Source: Reichenbachiella faecimaris (GTDB taxonomy: Bacteria > Bacteroidota > Bacteroidia > Cytophagales > Cyclobacteriaceae). Taken from it: a stretch of 64,000 nucleotides of DNA. The stretch's first letter is position 1. Every line of letters starts with the position of its first letter. This document shows, one piece after another, positions 1-7,569 of this stretch. Position numbers and translations under genes: made by a program. The stretch is from positions 904,161 through 968,160 of the forward strand of contig NZ_FWYF01000002.1 in the NCBI RefSeq assembly GCF_900176375.1. Direction: 5' to 3'. The notes below the pieces were generated by a model. The model did no database searches. It was not told the origin of the DNA and was given only the letters and a program-made list of their open reading frames with translations.

Positions 1-1733
1 AAATACTCCTCTGCTTCCCCGAAATCTCCCATAGCTCTATTGATTACACCAAGATTGCTAAGCGTATATCCCTTGGATACGTCATCAAAATCTTTTGAAG
101 CGGTTTTGGTCTGATGCACAGCTACTAAAATCTCCTTTGATTTGGAATATTTCCCCAGCGTAAGGTACAATACACCCAAGTTTTCGAATGATGACAGGTA
201 AGTGGGGCTTTCTGCTCCAAAAAGCCTTTTTTTAGTTTCCATGGACTGAATCAGCATTTTTTCTGCTAGTGCAAAATCACTGTTTGCCTGTAGGAAGGCC
301 GCATAGTTACCTAGGAAATTGACATATTCTAATTCAGCTATTTGTGACTGAGATTCATAGAATGGTGTGATTTCTTTATAAAGAGCCTCTGCTTTGGAGA
401 GTTGATTCATACTGGTATATAGGGAGGCCAATCGAGCCTTTACATCCATGGTCTCACTTTGATGATGAAGGGCCAGTGGAAGTATTTGTTTCAATGTGTT
501 TTCTGCTTCTGCATATTGACCCATGGCTATTTGTGCTGAAGCTTTTGATTTCAGAAGTGGGACGAGTTGTGGTGTATTGTTTCCGGCCTGAGTGATGGCT
601 TTTTTGCTCGTATCGAGCGCATCTGCATACAAGCCTTTACCAACCTTGATTAAGGCGATTCCATTCATTGCCAGTAAGTAAGGCTTTAGTGCTGTTGTCT
701 CTGACAAGTCAGCGTGTTTTATGATTTTATCAAAAGTAGATTGAGCTAAATCAAAGTTCTCATTCATAAAGTAGATGCTGCCGAGATTTGCCATAGCGAT
801 TAGATAGGCTGGATCACTGGGGTCAGGGTTTTTGTCTACTACTTGGGACATCAAGTTCTCAGCCTTTTGGAGTTGTCCAGTTCGCTGGTAAAGAAGAGAC
901 AAATTATTTAGAGCAATCAAATAATCTTCATGATCACTGGCACTTAAATTCTCGAATATGCTGATGGCTGCCTCATAATATTTAACCGCATGATTCATCT
1001 CACCATTTTCTTCGTATGCAGATGCAATTTTGACTTCAATACTAGCTAATTGCTCTGATGAACCTTGCTCTTTGTAAGCTTCATCTAAGGGAAGAAGCGC
1101 CTCAATGGCTTCTTTTGGTTGACCGCTGACCAAACAATAGTCGCCATAGGTATAAAGAATATTTGCATATTCAGGAGATTGTTCTTCAGAACGATCCATG
1201 GTGGAAAGGGCCGATTTGAATAGTGGCTGGCATGCTTCCCATTCCAAAAGGTAGTAATGGGTAATGGCTAAATTGCCATCTACTTCTGCTATTTCCAAAT
1301 CGTCAAGAGTATGAAATTGCAGCAACAAGACTTTAGCTTCTTCTAATGTTTTTTGTGCTAGTTGGAAATTCCCACTGGCAGAGTAGAGCAATCCAATATT
1401 ATAGAGCGTAATGGCATAATTCTCATCTCCAGTTTTTTGTAGTTTGATCAGTAGTTCTTTTTCTTGAGTTGCGTAGCCCAGACCTTCTTCAAAAGTCCCT
1501 TCATCATAGCATATTAGGGCTAATTGACGAAGAATAGGAGCTACGTTTGGGTGATCTGCAGACTCAACCTGCGTGAGTAAATCTAGTGACTTGAGGCAGT
1601 TTTCTTTAGCAGCTGTAAGATTGTAGTTATTATAATCATCTACGCTCTGATTGTATAGGCTATGCCAATCCTGCTGTGCCATGGACATAGTGATCGAACC
1701 ACAAAGAATGATTAAGAAGCAAAAAAATTTCAA
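1..1733 (-). CDS. Secreted TPR-repeat protein, C-terminus cut off by window edge
   Basis: The reading frame stays open for 577 codons from a TTG at 1733 to the left edge. An in-frame TAG lies nine codons upstream of the TTG, and no ATG lies between them. The first ATG is codon 16, but starting there would remove the signal peptide. The N-terminus (LKFFCFLIILCGSITMSMA-QQ) is a typical signal peptide. The rest is helical and tetratricopeptide-like, with recurring A-x-Y/N-x-x-G and YxxALxxxE patterns. The arrangement matches the first half of the TPR-CHAT protein at 22107-25262, so a C-terminal CHAT domain beyond the window is likely but not seen. It follows the C2-like gene by 54 bases on the same strand. 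TPR assignment is firm; function is unknown. Confidence 0.75.
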   Translation of the reverse strand, partial: MKFFCFLIILCGSITMSMAQQDWHSLYNQSVDDYNNYNLTAAKENCLKSLDLLTQVESADHPNVAPILRQLALICYDEGTFEEGLGYATQEKELLIKLQKTGDENYAITLYNIGLLYSASGNFQLAQKTLEEAKVLLLQFHTLDDLEIAEVDGNLAITHYYLLEWEACQPLFKSALSTMDRSEEQSPEYANILYTYGDYCLVSGQPKEAIEALLPLDEAYKEQGSSEQLASIEVKIASAYEENGEMNHAVKYYEAAISIFENLSASDHEDYLIALNNLSLLYQRTGQLQKAENLMSQVVDKNPDPSDPAYLIAMANLGSIYFMNENFDLAQSTFDKIIKHADLSETTALKPYLLAMNGIALIKVGKGLYADALDTSKKAITQAGNNTPQLVPLLKSKASAQIAMGQYAEAENTLKQILPLALHHQSETMDVKARLASLYTSMNQLSKAEALYKEITPFYESQSQIAELEYVNFLGNYAAFLQANSDFALAEKMLIQSMETKKRLFGAESPTYLSSFENLGVLYLTLGKYSKSKEILVAVHQTKTASKDFDDVSKGYTLSNLGVINRAMGDFGEAEEY

Positions 1734-1787
1734 GGCGTTCTTCTTTAAAAAGTTAAAATCCTATTTGTGGGTAATGTTGCATTGTCT

Positions 1788-2144
1788 CTAAAAGAGAATT
1801 TCCCAGTCTATACTATATCGTGCAGTTTCTTTATCATTTATTGGTCGCATATCTACTGTATATGGGCCTCCAGGTTTGTCGGGTACTATGTAGGCTGTGC
1901 CTAGGAGATCATTTGGAGAAAGCACGTCGTGATCCCAGATTTCTATGGCTGCTTGTTCATTGGCGGCTATGCCTGACAATTCCACCTCTAATTCATGTTT
2001 GGTATTGACCCTCACATCTTCATGTTTTTTGTCTTTTGGCCAAATCTTTTTTCCATTGAATTTTAAGAATATGTCGTCAAATTTTTCTTCATCGTTTTGA
2101 AAACAATGCAGTGTTTTTAGTCTGACAGTTAGTTTTTCGTTCAT
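1788..2144 (-). CDS. Small C2-domain-like protein
   Basis: 118 residues, no signal peptide or membrane segment, acidic and beta-rich. The segment IEIWDHDVLSPNDLLGTAYI (residues about 67-86) resembles the Ca2+-binding loop of C2 domains: Asp at the DHD positions, then D-L-L-G. The N-terminal strand with LTVRLKTLHCFQNDE also fits a C2 sandwich, and the length equals a single C2 domain. C2 domains bind phospholipid or protein, often with calcium; no enzymatic motif is present. It precedes the TPR gene on the same strand with a 54-base gap, so the two may be cotranscribed and work together. Fold assignment is by motif only. Confidence 0.65.
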   Translation of the reverse strand: MNEKLTVRLKTLHCFQNDEEKFDDIFLKFNGKKIWPKDKKHEDVRVNTKHELEVELSGIAANEQAAIEIWDHDVLSPNDLLGTAYIVPDKPGGPYTVDMRPINDKETARYSIDWEILF

Positions 2145-2220
2145 ACCCAGAGTAATTTAGTAGAAGGTTGCTAATTGAGAATTATACGAAAATAGCAAAT
2201 TCCAAACGGAAATTTGATCA

Positions 2221-3393
2221 TTGAAAATATTATACATACACCAGTATTTCAAAACGCCTACAGATGGAGGTAGCCTGAGGTCATTCTATTTGGCAAAGGA
2301 GCTGGTGAAAAAGGGGCATCATGTGATCATGCTCACTACTCATAACCAACCTTCTAAAGCAAGAGGCTATGTAGAGGGGATAGAAGTTATTTATCTTCCA
2401 GTTGAGTATAATAATTTGATGGGTTTTTCTCAAAGAGCAAAAGCTTTTTTGAAATATATGATACTTGCTGCCATTGAGTCTACCAAGTACAGAGGCATTG
2501 ATCTTTGCTATGTGATGACCACACCACTTTCCACTGGTATAGTTGCCTGGTTCAATAAACTATTTTTGGGCAGGCCCTACATTTTTGAAGTTGGTGATCT
2601 CTGGCCTAAAGTTCCAATAGAAATGGGCTTATTGAGAGGCAAATGGAAACAAAAATTGTTGATCTGGCTAGAAGGAATTTTTTATAGAAATGCCAGAGGA
2701 CTCGTGGGATTGTCGGAGCCTATTACCAGACATCTACAACAGATTGCGCCAAAAGTCCCTGTCGAAACAGTCTTTAATATTTCTGATTGTGAGTGGTTTG
2801 TTCCCGCTAAGAAAGAAATTATTTGGATCGAAAAATATAAAGTTCAAAAACAGTTCGTCATTACCTATACAGGCACTTTTGGTTTGGCCAACTGCCTTTC
2901 TCAGGTTATAGATTTGGCTAAAGAAGTTAGAGATCTTCCAATTAAATTCATATTAGTTGGAGAGGGCGCAGAGAAAGAAAAAATTAGTGCTCTAGTACAG
3001 CAGAATGATTCGAAAAATATTCAAGTCTATGATTCAATGACTAAGTCTCAGCTTTTGGAGGTCGTAAATATCACGGATGCTATGTTGGTGTCTTTTGCTC
3101 CTTATGATTCACTCCACACGGGTAGCCCTAATAAGTTTTTTGACGCATTGGCGGCTGGAAAATTGGTCATCACCAATTTTGGAGGGTGGATTGGTGATTT
3201 GATTTCAGACGAGCAGTGTGGCTTTTATGCTGAAAAACCATCATCCTTTCGAAAGCAGATTCAGGAGTTTTTAAATAGCCCAGAATTGTTGCAGGTTTAT
3301 CAATCCAATGCCAGACGTTTGGCAGAGGAAAGGTTTGATCTCAGCATGCAGGCTAAAAAGCAGCAAGAATTTATGACCCAACTTTTCAGTTAG
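2221..3393 (+). CDS. Glycosyltransferase family 4 (WbuB-like)
   Basis: 390 residues, full length for a GT-B, family 4 enzyme. The start is TTG: it gives the canonical N-terminus MKILYIHQYFKTPTDGGS, with the glycine-rich acceptor loop immediately after, and no ATG is nearby. The C-terminal half carries the nucleotide-sugar region: a TYTGTFG strand-loop (about 215) and GSPNKFFDALAAGKLVI (about 302-318), matching the SPxKxFEYLAxGxPV motif with Asp for Glu. Closest named relatives are WbuB-type transferases of cell-surface polysaccharide synthesis. No other polysaccharide genes lie nearby, so the sugar and acceptor cannot be named. Its 3' end overlaps gldB, convergent, by 8 bases. Confidence 0.85.
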   Translation: MKILYIHQYFKTPTDGGSLRSFYLAKELVKKGHHVIMLTTHNQPSKARGYVEGIEVIYLPVEYNNLMGFSQRAKAFLKYMILAAIESTKYRGIDLCYVMTTPLSTGIVAWFNKLFLGRPYIFEVGDLWPKVPIEMGLLRGKWKQKLLIWLEGIFYRNARGLVGLSEPITRHLQQIAPKVPVETVFNISDCEWFVPAKKEIIWIEKYKVQKQFVITYTGTFGLANCLSQVIDLAKEVRDLPIKFILVGEGAEKEKISALVQQNDSKNIQVYDSMTKSQLLEVVNITDAMLVSFAPYDSLHTGSPNKFFDALAAGKLVITNFGGWIGDLISDEQCGFYAEKPSSFRKQIQEFLNSPELLQVYQSNARRLAEERFDLSMQAKKQQEFMTQLFS

Positions 3394-4411
3394 CCTCATT
3401 TTTTGGTTTATAATTTGATTGTTGAAAGATTTTATGCGCATTCCTTTCTGCCATCAAATCCGTAAAGGACACCTCTGGGTTTTCTTCCATATATTTTCTT
3501 ACAATTTGCCAGCCAATCCAAGCACCCACTCTTCCAGGACAGTTTTCACTGATCTCCGCAATATTAGGTCGTTCGCCAATAAATTTATTCTTCAGAAAAT
3601 GGCTGGTTTCATAAAGCATTTCATTCTCAATGATGTTTGCCCAAATAATCTCTTGATTGGATATGACAGCTTGTAATTCCTCTGTACTGTACCCTATAAT
3701 CAGTGAATCGGCCTTGCAAGGAAGCGCCTGCTCAACGAAATAATAAGATTTTCCCAGATTAACCATGTCGGCTAGCAAAGTGCCATGCGACTGGTCTGCG
3801 AGGTTAAATTCATTGGAAACAAAGCTCAAGAGAATGGGGGAAAGGCTTTCTTTCATGTATCGTTTGACGATATACCTTGGTATGTCATTTGGAAAATACC
3901 TTCCGTTCTCCCCAGCAAAATAATCTAGCCCCAGCACAATCAAGGAGTCGGAAATATACATGTCGTTGTAAAAGCCAGTAATTATGGTTTGAATTTTTGG
4001 TATTCGTGCCTCTGGATAATGATACTTAATGAATTGATAGGCAGAGGTCAGCTCATCTATGTTTTTACTGAAATCTGAAAAGTACGACTTAGAGTCCGTT
4101 ATCAAAGTATCAATGGAGGGTTGCCGAAGCAATTTGAACAAGCGTCTGGCCAGTATGGTGTCATTGGGGTATTGACTGGCGTCAAGAAAAAAATCAGCCA
4201 TCACCCTATTTTCCCGAAAGAACAGAAGCACCTGATCAACGTCCTTGAGGCTAACCAATTTATCCTCAAGTCTTTCCACTTCAATATTTACGGTTATGCC
4301 TTTATATTGCTCAACGTGCCCGCAGGTATCACTTTCGCACGAAGCTAGGGTTAGTATTCCGAGAGCACTGACAGATATTATTAGAATAAATTGATAAATT
4401 GTTCGCTGCAT
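3386..4411 (-). CDS. gldB: Gliding motility lipoprotein GldB
   Basis: 341 residues from the ATG at 4411. This start gives MQRTIYQFILIISVSALG followed by a lipobox ending L-A-S-C, the expected lipoprotein signal. An ATG at 4465 is also in frame, but it would add 18 residues before the signal peptide and sits only a few bases from the promoter's expected start point, so it was rejected. Family features: a VERLEDKL strand after the lipobox, a YPEARIPKIQT segment, and the C-terminal ENCPGRVGAWIGWQIVRKYM block shared by GldB proteins. In Flavobacterium, GldB is a lipoprotein needed for gliding and chitin use. gldC, often adjacent in Flavobacteria, is not here. Confidence 0.82.
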   Translation of the reverse strand: MQRTIYQFILIISVSALGILTLASCESDTCGHVEQYKGITVNIEVERLEDKLVSLKDVDQVLLFFRENRVMADFFLDASQYPNDTILARRLFKLLRQPSIDTLITDSKSYFSDFSKNIDELTSAYQFIKYHYPEARIPKIQTIITGFYNDMYISDSLIVLGLDYFAGENGRYFPNDIPRYIVKRYMKESLSPILLSFVSNEFNLADQSHGTLLADMVNLGKSYYFVEQALPCKADSLIIGYSTEELQAVISNQEIIWANIIENEMLYETSHFLKNKFIGERPNIAEISENCPGRVGAWIGWQIVRKYMEENPEVSFTDLMAERNAHKIFQQSNYKPKNEAN

Positions 4412-4426
4412 CAAGTCTATGGACTT

Positions 4427-4434
4427 TAGATTTG
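4427..4434 (+). promoter_or_regulatory. Candidate promoter -7 element for PorT-like gene
   Basis: TAGATTTG matches the Bacteroidota -7 consensus TAnnTTTG exactly. It lies 70 bases upstream of the ATG at 4505, inside the 5' region of the divergent gldB. No clear -33 TTG at ideal spacing. Confidence 0.4.
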
Positions 4435-4476
4435 TATTGGATTTAAACCCTAGTTGGGGAATCATTTAAAGAATGA

Positions 4477-4484
4477 CAAAACTA
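4477..4484 (-). promoter_or_regulatory. Candidate promoter -7 element for gldB
   Basis: On the minus strand this reads TAGTTTTG, matching TAnnTTTG. Transcription would begin near 4470, giving about 60 bases of leader before the ATG at 4411 but almost none before the ATG at 4465. This supports the shorter GldB. Confidence 0.45.
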
Positions 4485-4504
4485 TTTATTTATTTTAATT
4501 TCTC

Positions 4505-5140
4505 ATGAAGAAAATTGTTCCTGCACTGCTTTTAGTATCGATTGCATTTTTGGGCTATGCACAGCCAAAGCTCGGCTTGATTGTCGGACCCAGTCTTTCG
4601 ATGAATCAGGTAAAATATATAGACGATGGCAATTTCGATTATTCGAATGATGGCGCCGCATTCAAATTTAGGTTTGGCTTGGAAGCAGACTTTATGTTGT
4701 CTGAGACTTATGCATTTAGTACGGGCGCAATATTTGCACCCAAAAGGGCAGGTTTTTCAATTAACCCAACAGACGGATCAGCGCCTAGCACACAAGATTA
4801 TAAAGTTCACTATTTACAATTGCCAGTCACTTTAAAGTTATTCACGAGCGAAATCCAACCAGACCTTAAGCTCTTTTTCCAGTTGGGATTCAAAGGGGAA
4901 ATCAAATTATTTGATGAACCTTTCAAAGAAGACTATGACTTAATAGAAAAGTTTCATCTGTTCGACTGTTCGTTTACTGGAGGCGTAGGTGTAGAATATG
5001 GCGCTGGAATCAATACTGTACTTTTTGGAGGGATTTTTTATGATCGAGGATTGGTAAATATTGTGAAATCCTCCATAGCCGACAATTCCCTGACTTCCAA
5101 AATGCATACTTTGGATTTAAAATTGGGGCTTAAATTTTAG
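4505..5140 (+). CDS. Outer-membrane beta-barrel protein, PorT-like
   Basis: 211 residues. A signal peptide (about 1-19, ending GYA-QP) is followed by alternating amphipathic strands typical of an eight-stranded barrel (LGLIVGPSLSMNQVKY, FRFGLEADFML, YLQLPVTLKLF) and a final aromatic residue in LKLGLKF. The YLQLPVTLK strand is characteristic of the PorT/OMP_b-brl_2 family. PorT is an outer-membrane part of the type IX secretion apparatus, but the family contains many paralogues, so orthology is not proven. It is divergent from gldB, in a motility/secretion neighbourhood. Confidence 0.7.
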   Translation: MKKIVPALLLVSIAFLGYAQPKLGLIVGPSLSMNQVKYIDDGNFDYSNDGAAFKFRFGLEADFMLSETYAFSTGAIFAPKRAGFSINPTDGSAPSTQDYKVHYLQLPVTLKLFTSEIQPDLKLFFQLGFKGEIKLFDEPFKEDYDLIEKFHLFDCSFTGGVGVEYGAGINTVLFGGIFYDRGLVNIVKSSIADNSLTSKMHTLDLKLGLKF

Positions 5141-5149
5141 ACAAAAAAA

Positions 5150-5172
5150 AGATCGAACTTAAAGTTCGATCT
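5150..5172 (-). terminator. Intrinsic terminator of the rng operon
   Basis: A perfect 11-bp palindrome (AGATCGAACTT, one-base centre, AAGTTCGATCT) is followed on the minus strand by eight Ts. It overlaps the last codons and stop of rng. Confidence 0.8.
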
Positions 5173-6709
5173 CTTCTCCTAATCCATTAAGGAAATTATA
5201 TTGTGTAATTGGTACTGAGGAATCTTCCACCAGATTCACCCACCTTCTATACTTGAAGTACCATTTCCATTGCCTTGAAATGAGGCCTTTCGTAAAAAAG
5301 GCGTACAAGTATGGGTGCAAAGAAATAGTCAGCTTCTTCTCATTTTGCTTCATGAGCAAATGTTCCAAATCTTTTTCGACTTGATCAGTTACTAAGATAG
5401 AAGCTGTGATTTTGCCAGTGCCATCACAGGTAGGACAAACTTCACGAGTTTTAATATCTACCTCTGGTCTCACACGTTGTCGCGTGATTTGCATTAAGCC
5501 AAATTTGGATAATGGAAGAACAGTAAATTTCGAACGATCTGTCTTCATCTCGTCCTTCATCTTTTGGAAGAGCAGTTTTTTATTCTCTGCTTTTCGCATG
5601 TCAATAAAGTCGACCACGATGATGCCTCCCATGTCACGTAAACGCAATTGACGAGCAATTTCTTTGGCAGCATCAAGATTCACCTTCAAGGCAGTATTCT
5701 CCTGATTGTCTTCAGCATTAGATTTATTGCCACTGTTTACGTCCACCACGTGCAACGCTTCAGTATGCTCAATGATCAAATAACCACCACCATCTATACT
5801 TACCGACTGTCCAAACAACCCTTTGAGCTGTTTTTCAATACCATAAGATTCAAACATCTTGACTCTTCCAGTATATAATTTTACAATCTTCTCTTTTTCA
5901 GGAGCAATGTCATGAATGAAGCTTTTTACATCTTTGTATAGCTCTTTATCGTCTACAACTATACTGTCGAACGATTCATTCAATACGTCTCTAAGAATAG
6001 AATTGGCGCGATTCATTTCGCCAATGACTTTTTCGTTTGGCTTTACTTTCTTCAGTTTTTGCATTCCTGAAGACCATTTTTCCACCAATCCGCTTAGATC
6101 TCTGTCTAATTCAGCTACGTCTTTGCCAGATGCTACTGTTCGAATAATGACTCCGAAATTCTCTGGCTTAATAGAGGTGATTAGTCGAAGCAAACGCTTC
6201 CTTTCATTACTGTCTCCAATCTTTTTGGAAACACTGACAGCATCGGAGAATGGTACGAGTACCAAATATCTTCCGGCTATCGACAACTCACTGGATAGTC
6301 TAGGCCCTTTTGTTGATATAGGTTCTTTAACAACCTGTACGAGAACTCGTTGGTTTTTCGTTAAAACCTGATTCATTTTCCCCAACTTGTTAATATCGGG
6401 CAATCTTTTGAATCCATTCAAGTTCTTTCCGGTGATTTTTCCGGAGAGCACCTGCTTGGTACACTTCATTAAGGATTGCAATTGGGGGCCGAGATCTAAA
6501 TAATGCAGGAAGGCATCTTTTTCATATCCAATGTCTACAAATGCGGCATTAAGCCCAGGAACTACTTTTTTAACAGATCCCAAGTATATGTCGCCTACAT
6601 TGAATTGATGCCCATCATCGTCCTGATGGAACTCGGCTAATTTTTTATCTTTTAATAGGGCTATTCGACATCCGTTCTGAGTTGAATTGATTATTAATTC
6701 GTTACTCAA
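5159..6709 (-). CDS. rng: Ribonuclease G (Rne/Rng family)
   Basis: 516 residues, the usual length of bacterial RNase G. An S1-like RNA-binding region spans about residues 35-125 (VGDIYLGSVKKVVPGLNAAFVDIG). The DNase I-like catalytic region contains the two metal-binding aspartates in HVVDVNSGNK and GIIVVDFIDMRKAENKKLL. The zinc-link CPTCDGTGK lies near residue 423. The enzyme is a 5'-end-dependent endoribonuclease that matures rRNA and decays mRNA. It lies 55 bases downstream of a tiny basic protein gene, under what looks like one promoter at 7052-7059, and ends in a strong terminator. There is no RNase E-type scaffold tail. Confidence 0.95.
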   Translation of the reverse strand: MSNELIINSTQNGCRIALLKDKKLAEFHQDDDGHQFNVGDIYLGSVKKVVPGLNAAFVDIGYEKDAFLHYLDLGPQLQSLMKCTKQVLSGKITGKNLNGFKRLPDINKLGKMNQVLTKNQRVLVQVVKEPISTKGPRLSSELSIAGRYLVLVPFSDAVSVSKKIGDSNERKRLLRLITSIKPENFGVIIRTVASGKDVAELDRDLSGLVEKWSSGMQKLKKVKPNEKVIGEMNRANSILRDVLNESFDSIVVDDKELYKDVKSFIHDIAPEKEKIVKLYTGRVKMFESYGIEKQLKGLFGQSVSIDGGGYLIIEHTEALHVVDVNSGNKSNAEDNQENTALKVNLDAAKEIARQLRLRDMGGIIVVDFIDMRKAENKKLLFQKMKDEMKTDRSKFTVLPLSKFGLMQITRQRVRPEVDIKTREVCPTCDGTGKITASILVTDQVEKDLEHLLMKQNEKKLTISLHPYLYAFFTKGLISRQWKWYFKYRRWVNLVEDSSVPITQYNFLNGLGEEIEL

Positions 6710-6764
6710 AATTGATATGTTTTATAGGTTCAAATATTAATTCAAACAACCCAAGAAAGCACAA

Positions 6765-6854
6765 TTATTTTTTCTTGTGTCTGTTCTTTCTTAGCCTCTT
6801 TTTTCTTTTGTGAGTAGATATCTTATGTCTCTTTCTTTTCTTACCGCAAGGCAT
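6765..6854 (-). CDS. 29-residue very basic AURKAIP1/COX24-like protein
   Basis: Reading from the ATG at 6854 gives MPCGKKRKRHKISTHKRKKR followed by LRKNRHKKK and TAA. Over half of the residues are Lys or Arg. The pattern K-R-H-K-x-x-T-H-K-R-K-K-R-x-R-K-N-R-H-K-K matches the short bacterial AURKAIP1/COX24-domain proteins common in Bacteroidota, whose mitochondrial relative is a small-ribosomal-subunit protein. A ribosome-associated role is therefore inferred. It is too short for ordinary gene-calling cut-offs. It sits between the rng promoter and rng, so translation and RNA processing genes are probably coexpressed. An unusually long leader of about 190 bases precedes it. Confidence 0.85.
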   Translation of the reverse strand: MPCGKKRKRHKISTHKRKKRLRKNRHKKK

Positions 6855-6954
6855 AATCTAATTCGTTAAATGTTCTAAATTCGTTTAATTTCTTCGCTTT
6901 GACGCTGAAGATTAATTCATCATCTCGGCATTCCTTATATTTTCAAATTACCGT

Positions 6955-7023
6955 TTACGATCTTAAATCAGGGCAATTCTTAAATTCCTTTCTTGGGGTA
7001 CTTCTGGCACTGCCCTTATTCAT
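6955..7023 (-). other. Possible 22-codon leader ORF in the rng-operon 5' region
   Basis: The 6855-7173 gap holds a promoter and a leader of about 190 bases. Within the leader, an ATG at 7023 opens 22 codons (MNKGSARSTPRKEFKNCPDL, then RS and stop). It is Arg/Lys-rich, and no homologue is recognised. It could be a regulatory leader peptide or chance. Nothing else is seen in this gap. Confidence 0.2.
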
Positions 7024-7051
7024 TAAGGATAGCACCTCCCCAAATAGTCCG

Positions 7052-7059
7052 CAAAGATA
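7052..7059 (-). promoter_or_regulatory. Promoter -7 element for the COX24-like gene and rng
   Basis: The minus strand reads TATCTTTG, a perfect TAnnTTTG match, in an AT-rich stretch with an A-tract immediately upstream. Predicted start near 7045, giving a long 5' leader. Confidence 0.6.
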
Positions 7060-7173
7060 GTACTTTTTTTAATCTTAAAAAGAAATAATTTCAATTCGGA
7101 AAGTGCTTGAAATACATGACGTAAAATCAAGCTAAATCAGTGACCAATTTGGGGTCAGCAAAAAGTGAGCTAT

Positions 7174-7464
7174 TTACCCTATTTTCTTGCTGCCTTTGAT
7201 CTTCTCTATAAATACCTTGGAAGGCTTGAAACTAGGAATGTAGTGCTCGTCAATAATGATAGCGGTATTTTTTGAGATATTTCTAGCAATTTTCTTCGCT
7301 CGCTTTTTATTGATAAAACTGCCAAATCCACGAACGTAGATGTTTTCTCCATCAGCCATTGAATTTTTTACTACAGAAAAAAAAGCTTCCACTGATGCCT
7401 GAACGTCCAATCGGTCAATTCCTGTCTTTTCTGCTATCTCGTTGATCACATCTGCCTTTGTCAC
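7174..7464 (-). CDS. HU family DNA-binding protein
   Basis: 96 residues from the GTG at 7464, which gives the family-typical beginning (M/V)TKADVINEIAEKTGIDRLDV. A longer frame back to 7566 adds 34 hydrophobic, low-quality residues that run through the promoter region, so it was rejected. The HU/IHF fold is clear: an N-terminal helical dimerisation part, then IYVRGFGSFINKKRAKKIARN, the beta-arm with its conserved Gly-Phe-Gly, and the P-S-F-K-P-S-K segment. HU proteins bend and compact DNA. The gene is divergent from mutY and lies upstream of the COX24-like/rng unit. Confidence 0.92.
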   Translation of the reverse strand: MTKADVINEIAEKTGIDRLDVQASVEAFFSVVKNSMADGENIYVRGFGSFINKKRAKKIARNISKNTAIIIDEHYIPSFKPSKVFIEKIKGSKKIG

Positions 7465-7504
7465 CTCTAATTTTTTAGGTATAAATAATAGGATAAATAA
7501 ATTA

Positions 7505-7512
7505 CAAAGTAA
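7505..7512 (-). promoter_or_regulatory. Candidate promoter -7 element for the HU gene
   Basis: The minus strand reads TTACTTTG, one mismatch from TAnnTTTG, 41 bases before the GTG at 7464. Its position supports the short HU start. Confidence 0.35.
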
Positions 7513-7521
7513 TTTAGTTGC

Positions 7522-7541
7522 CTGAAATTCAGCGATTTCAG
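7522..7541. promoter_or_regulatory. Perfect dyad between HU and mutY genes
   Basis: CTGAAAT, six-base spacer, ATTTCAG: a 7-bp perfect inverted repeat in the divergent intergenic region, just upstream of the HU promoter candidate. It could be an operator for either gene. No named regulator matches it. Confidence 0.35.
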
Positions 7542-7569
7542 AGGGCAAATAAACACAAAAAATCATTTA

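Noticed and set aside
5916-6371. 151-codon frame antisense to rng
   Set aside because: No recognisable protein features; rng is complete and conserved here.
7465-7566. N-terminal extension of the HU protein to the ATG at 7566
   Set aside because: The extension covers the promoter and dyad region and is unlike any HU N-terminus; GTG at 7464 gives the family start.
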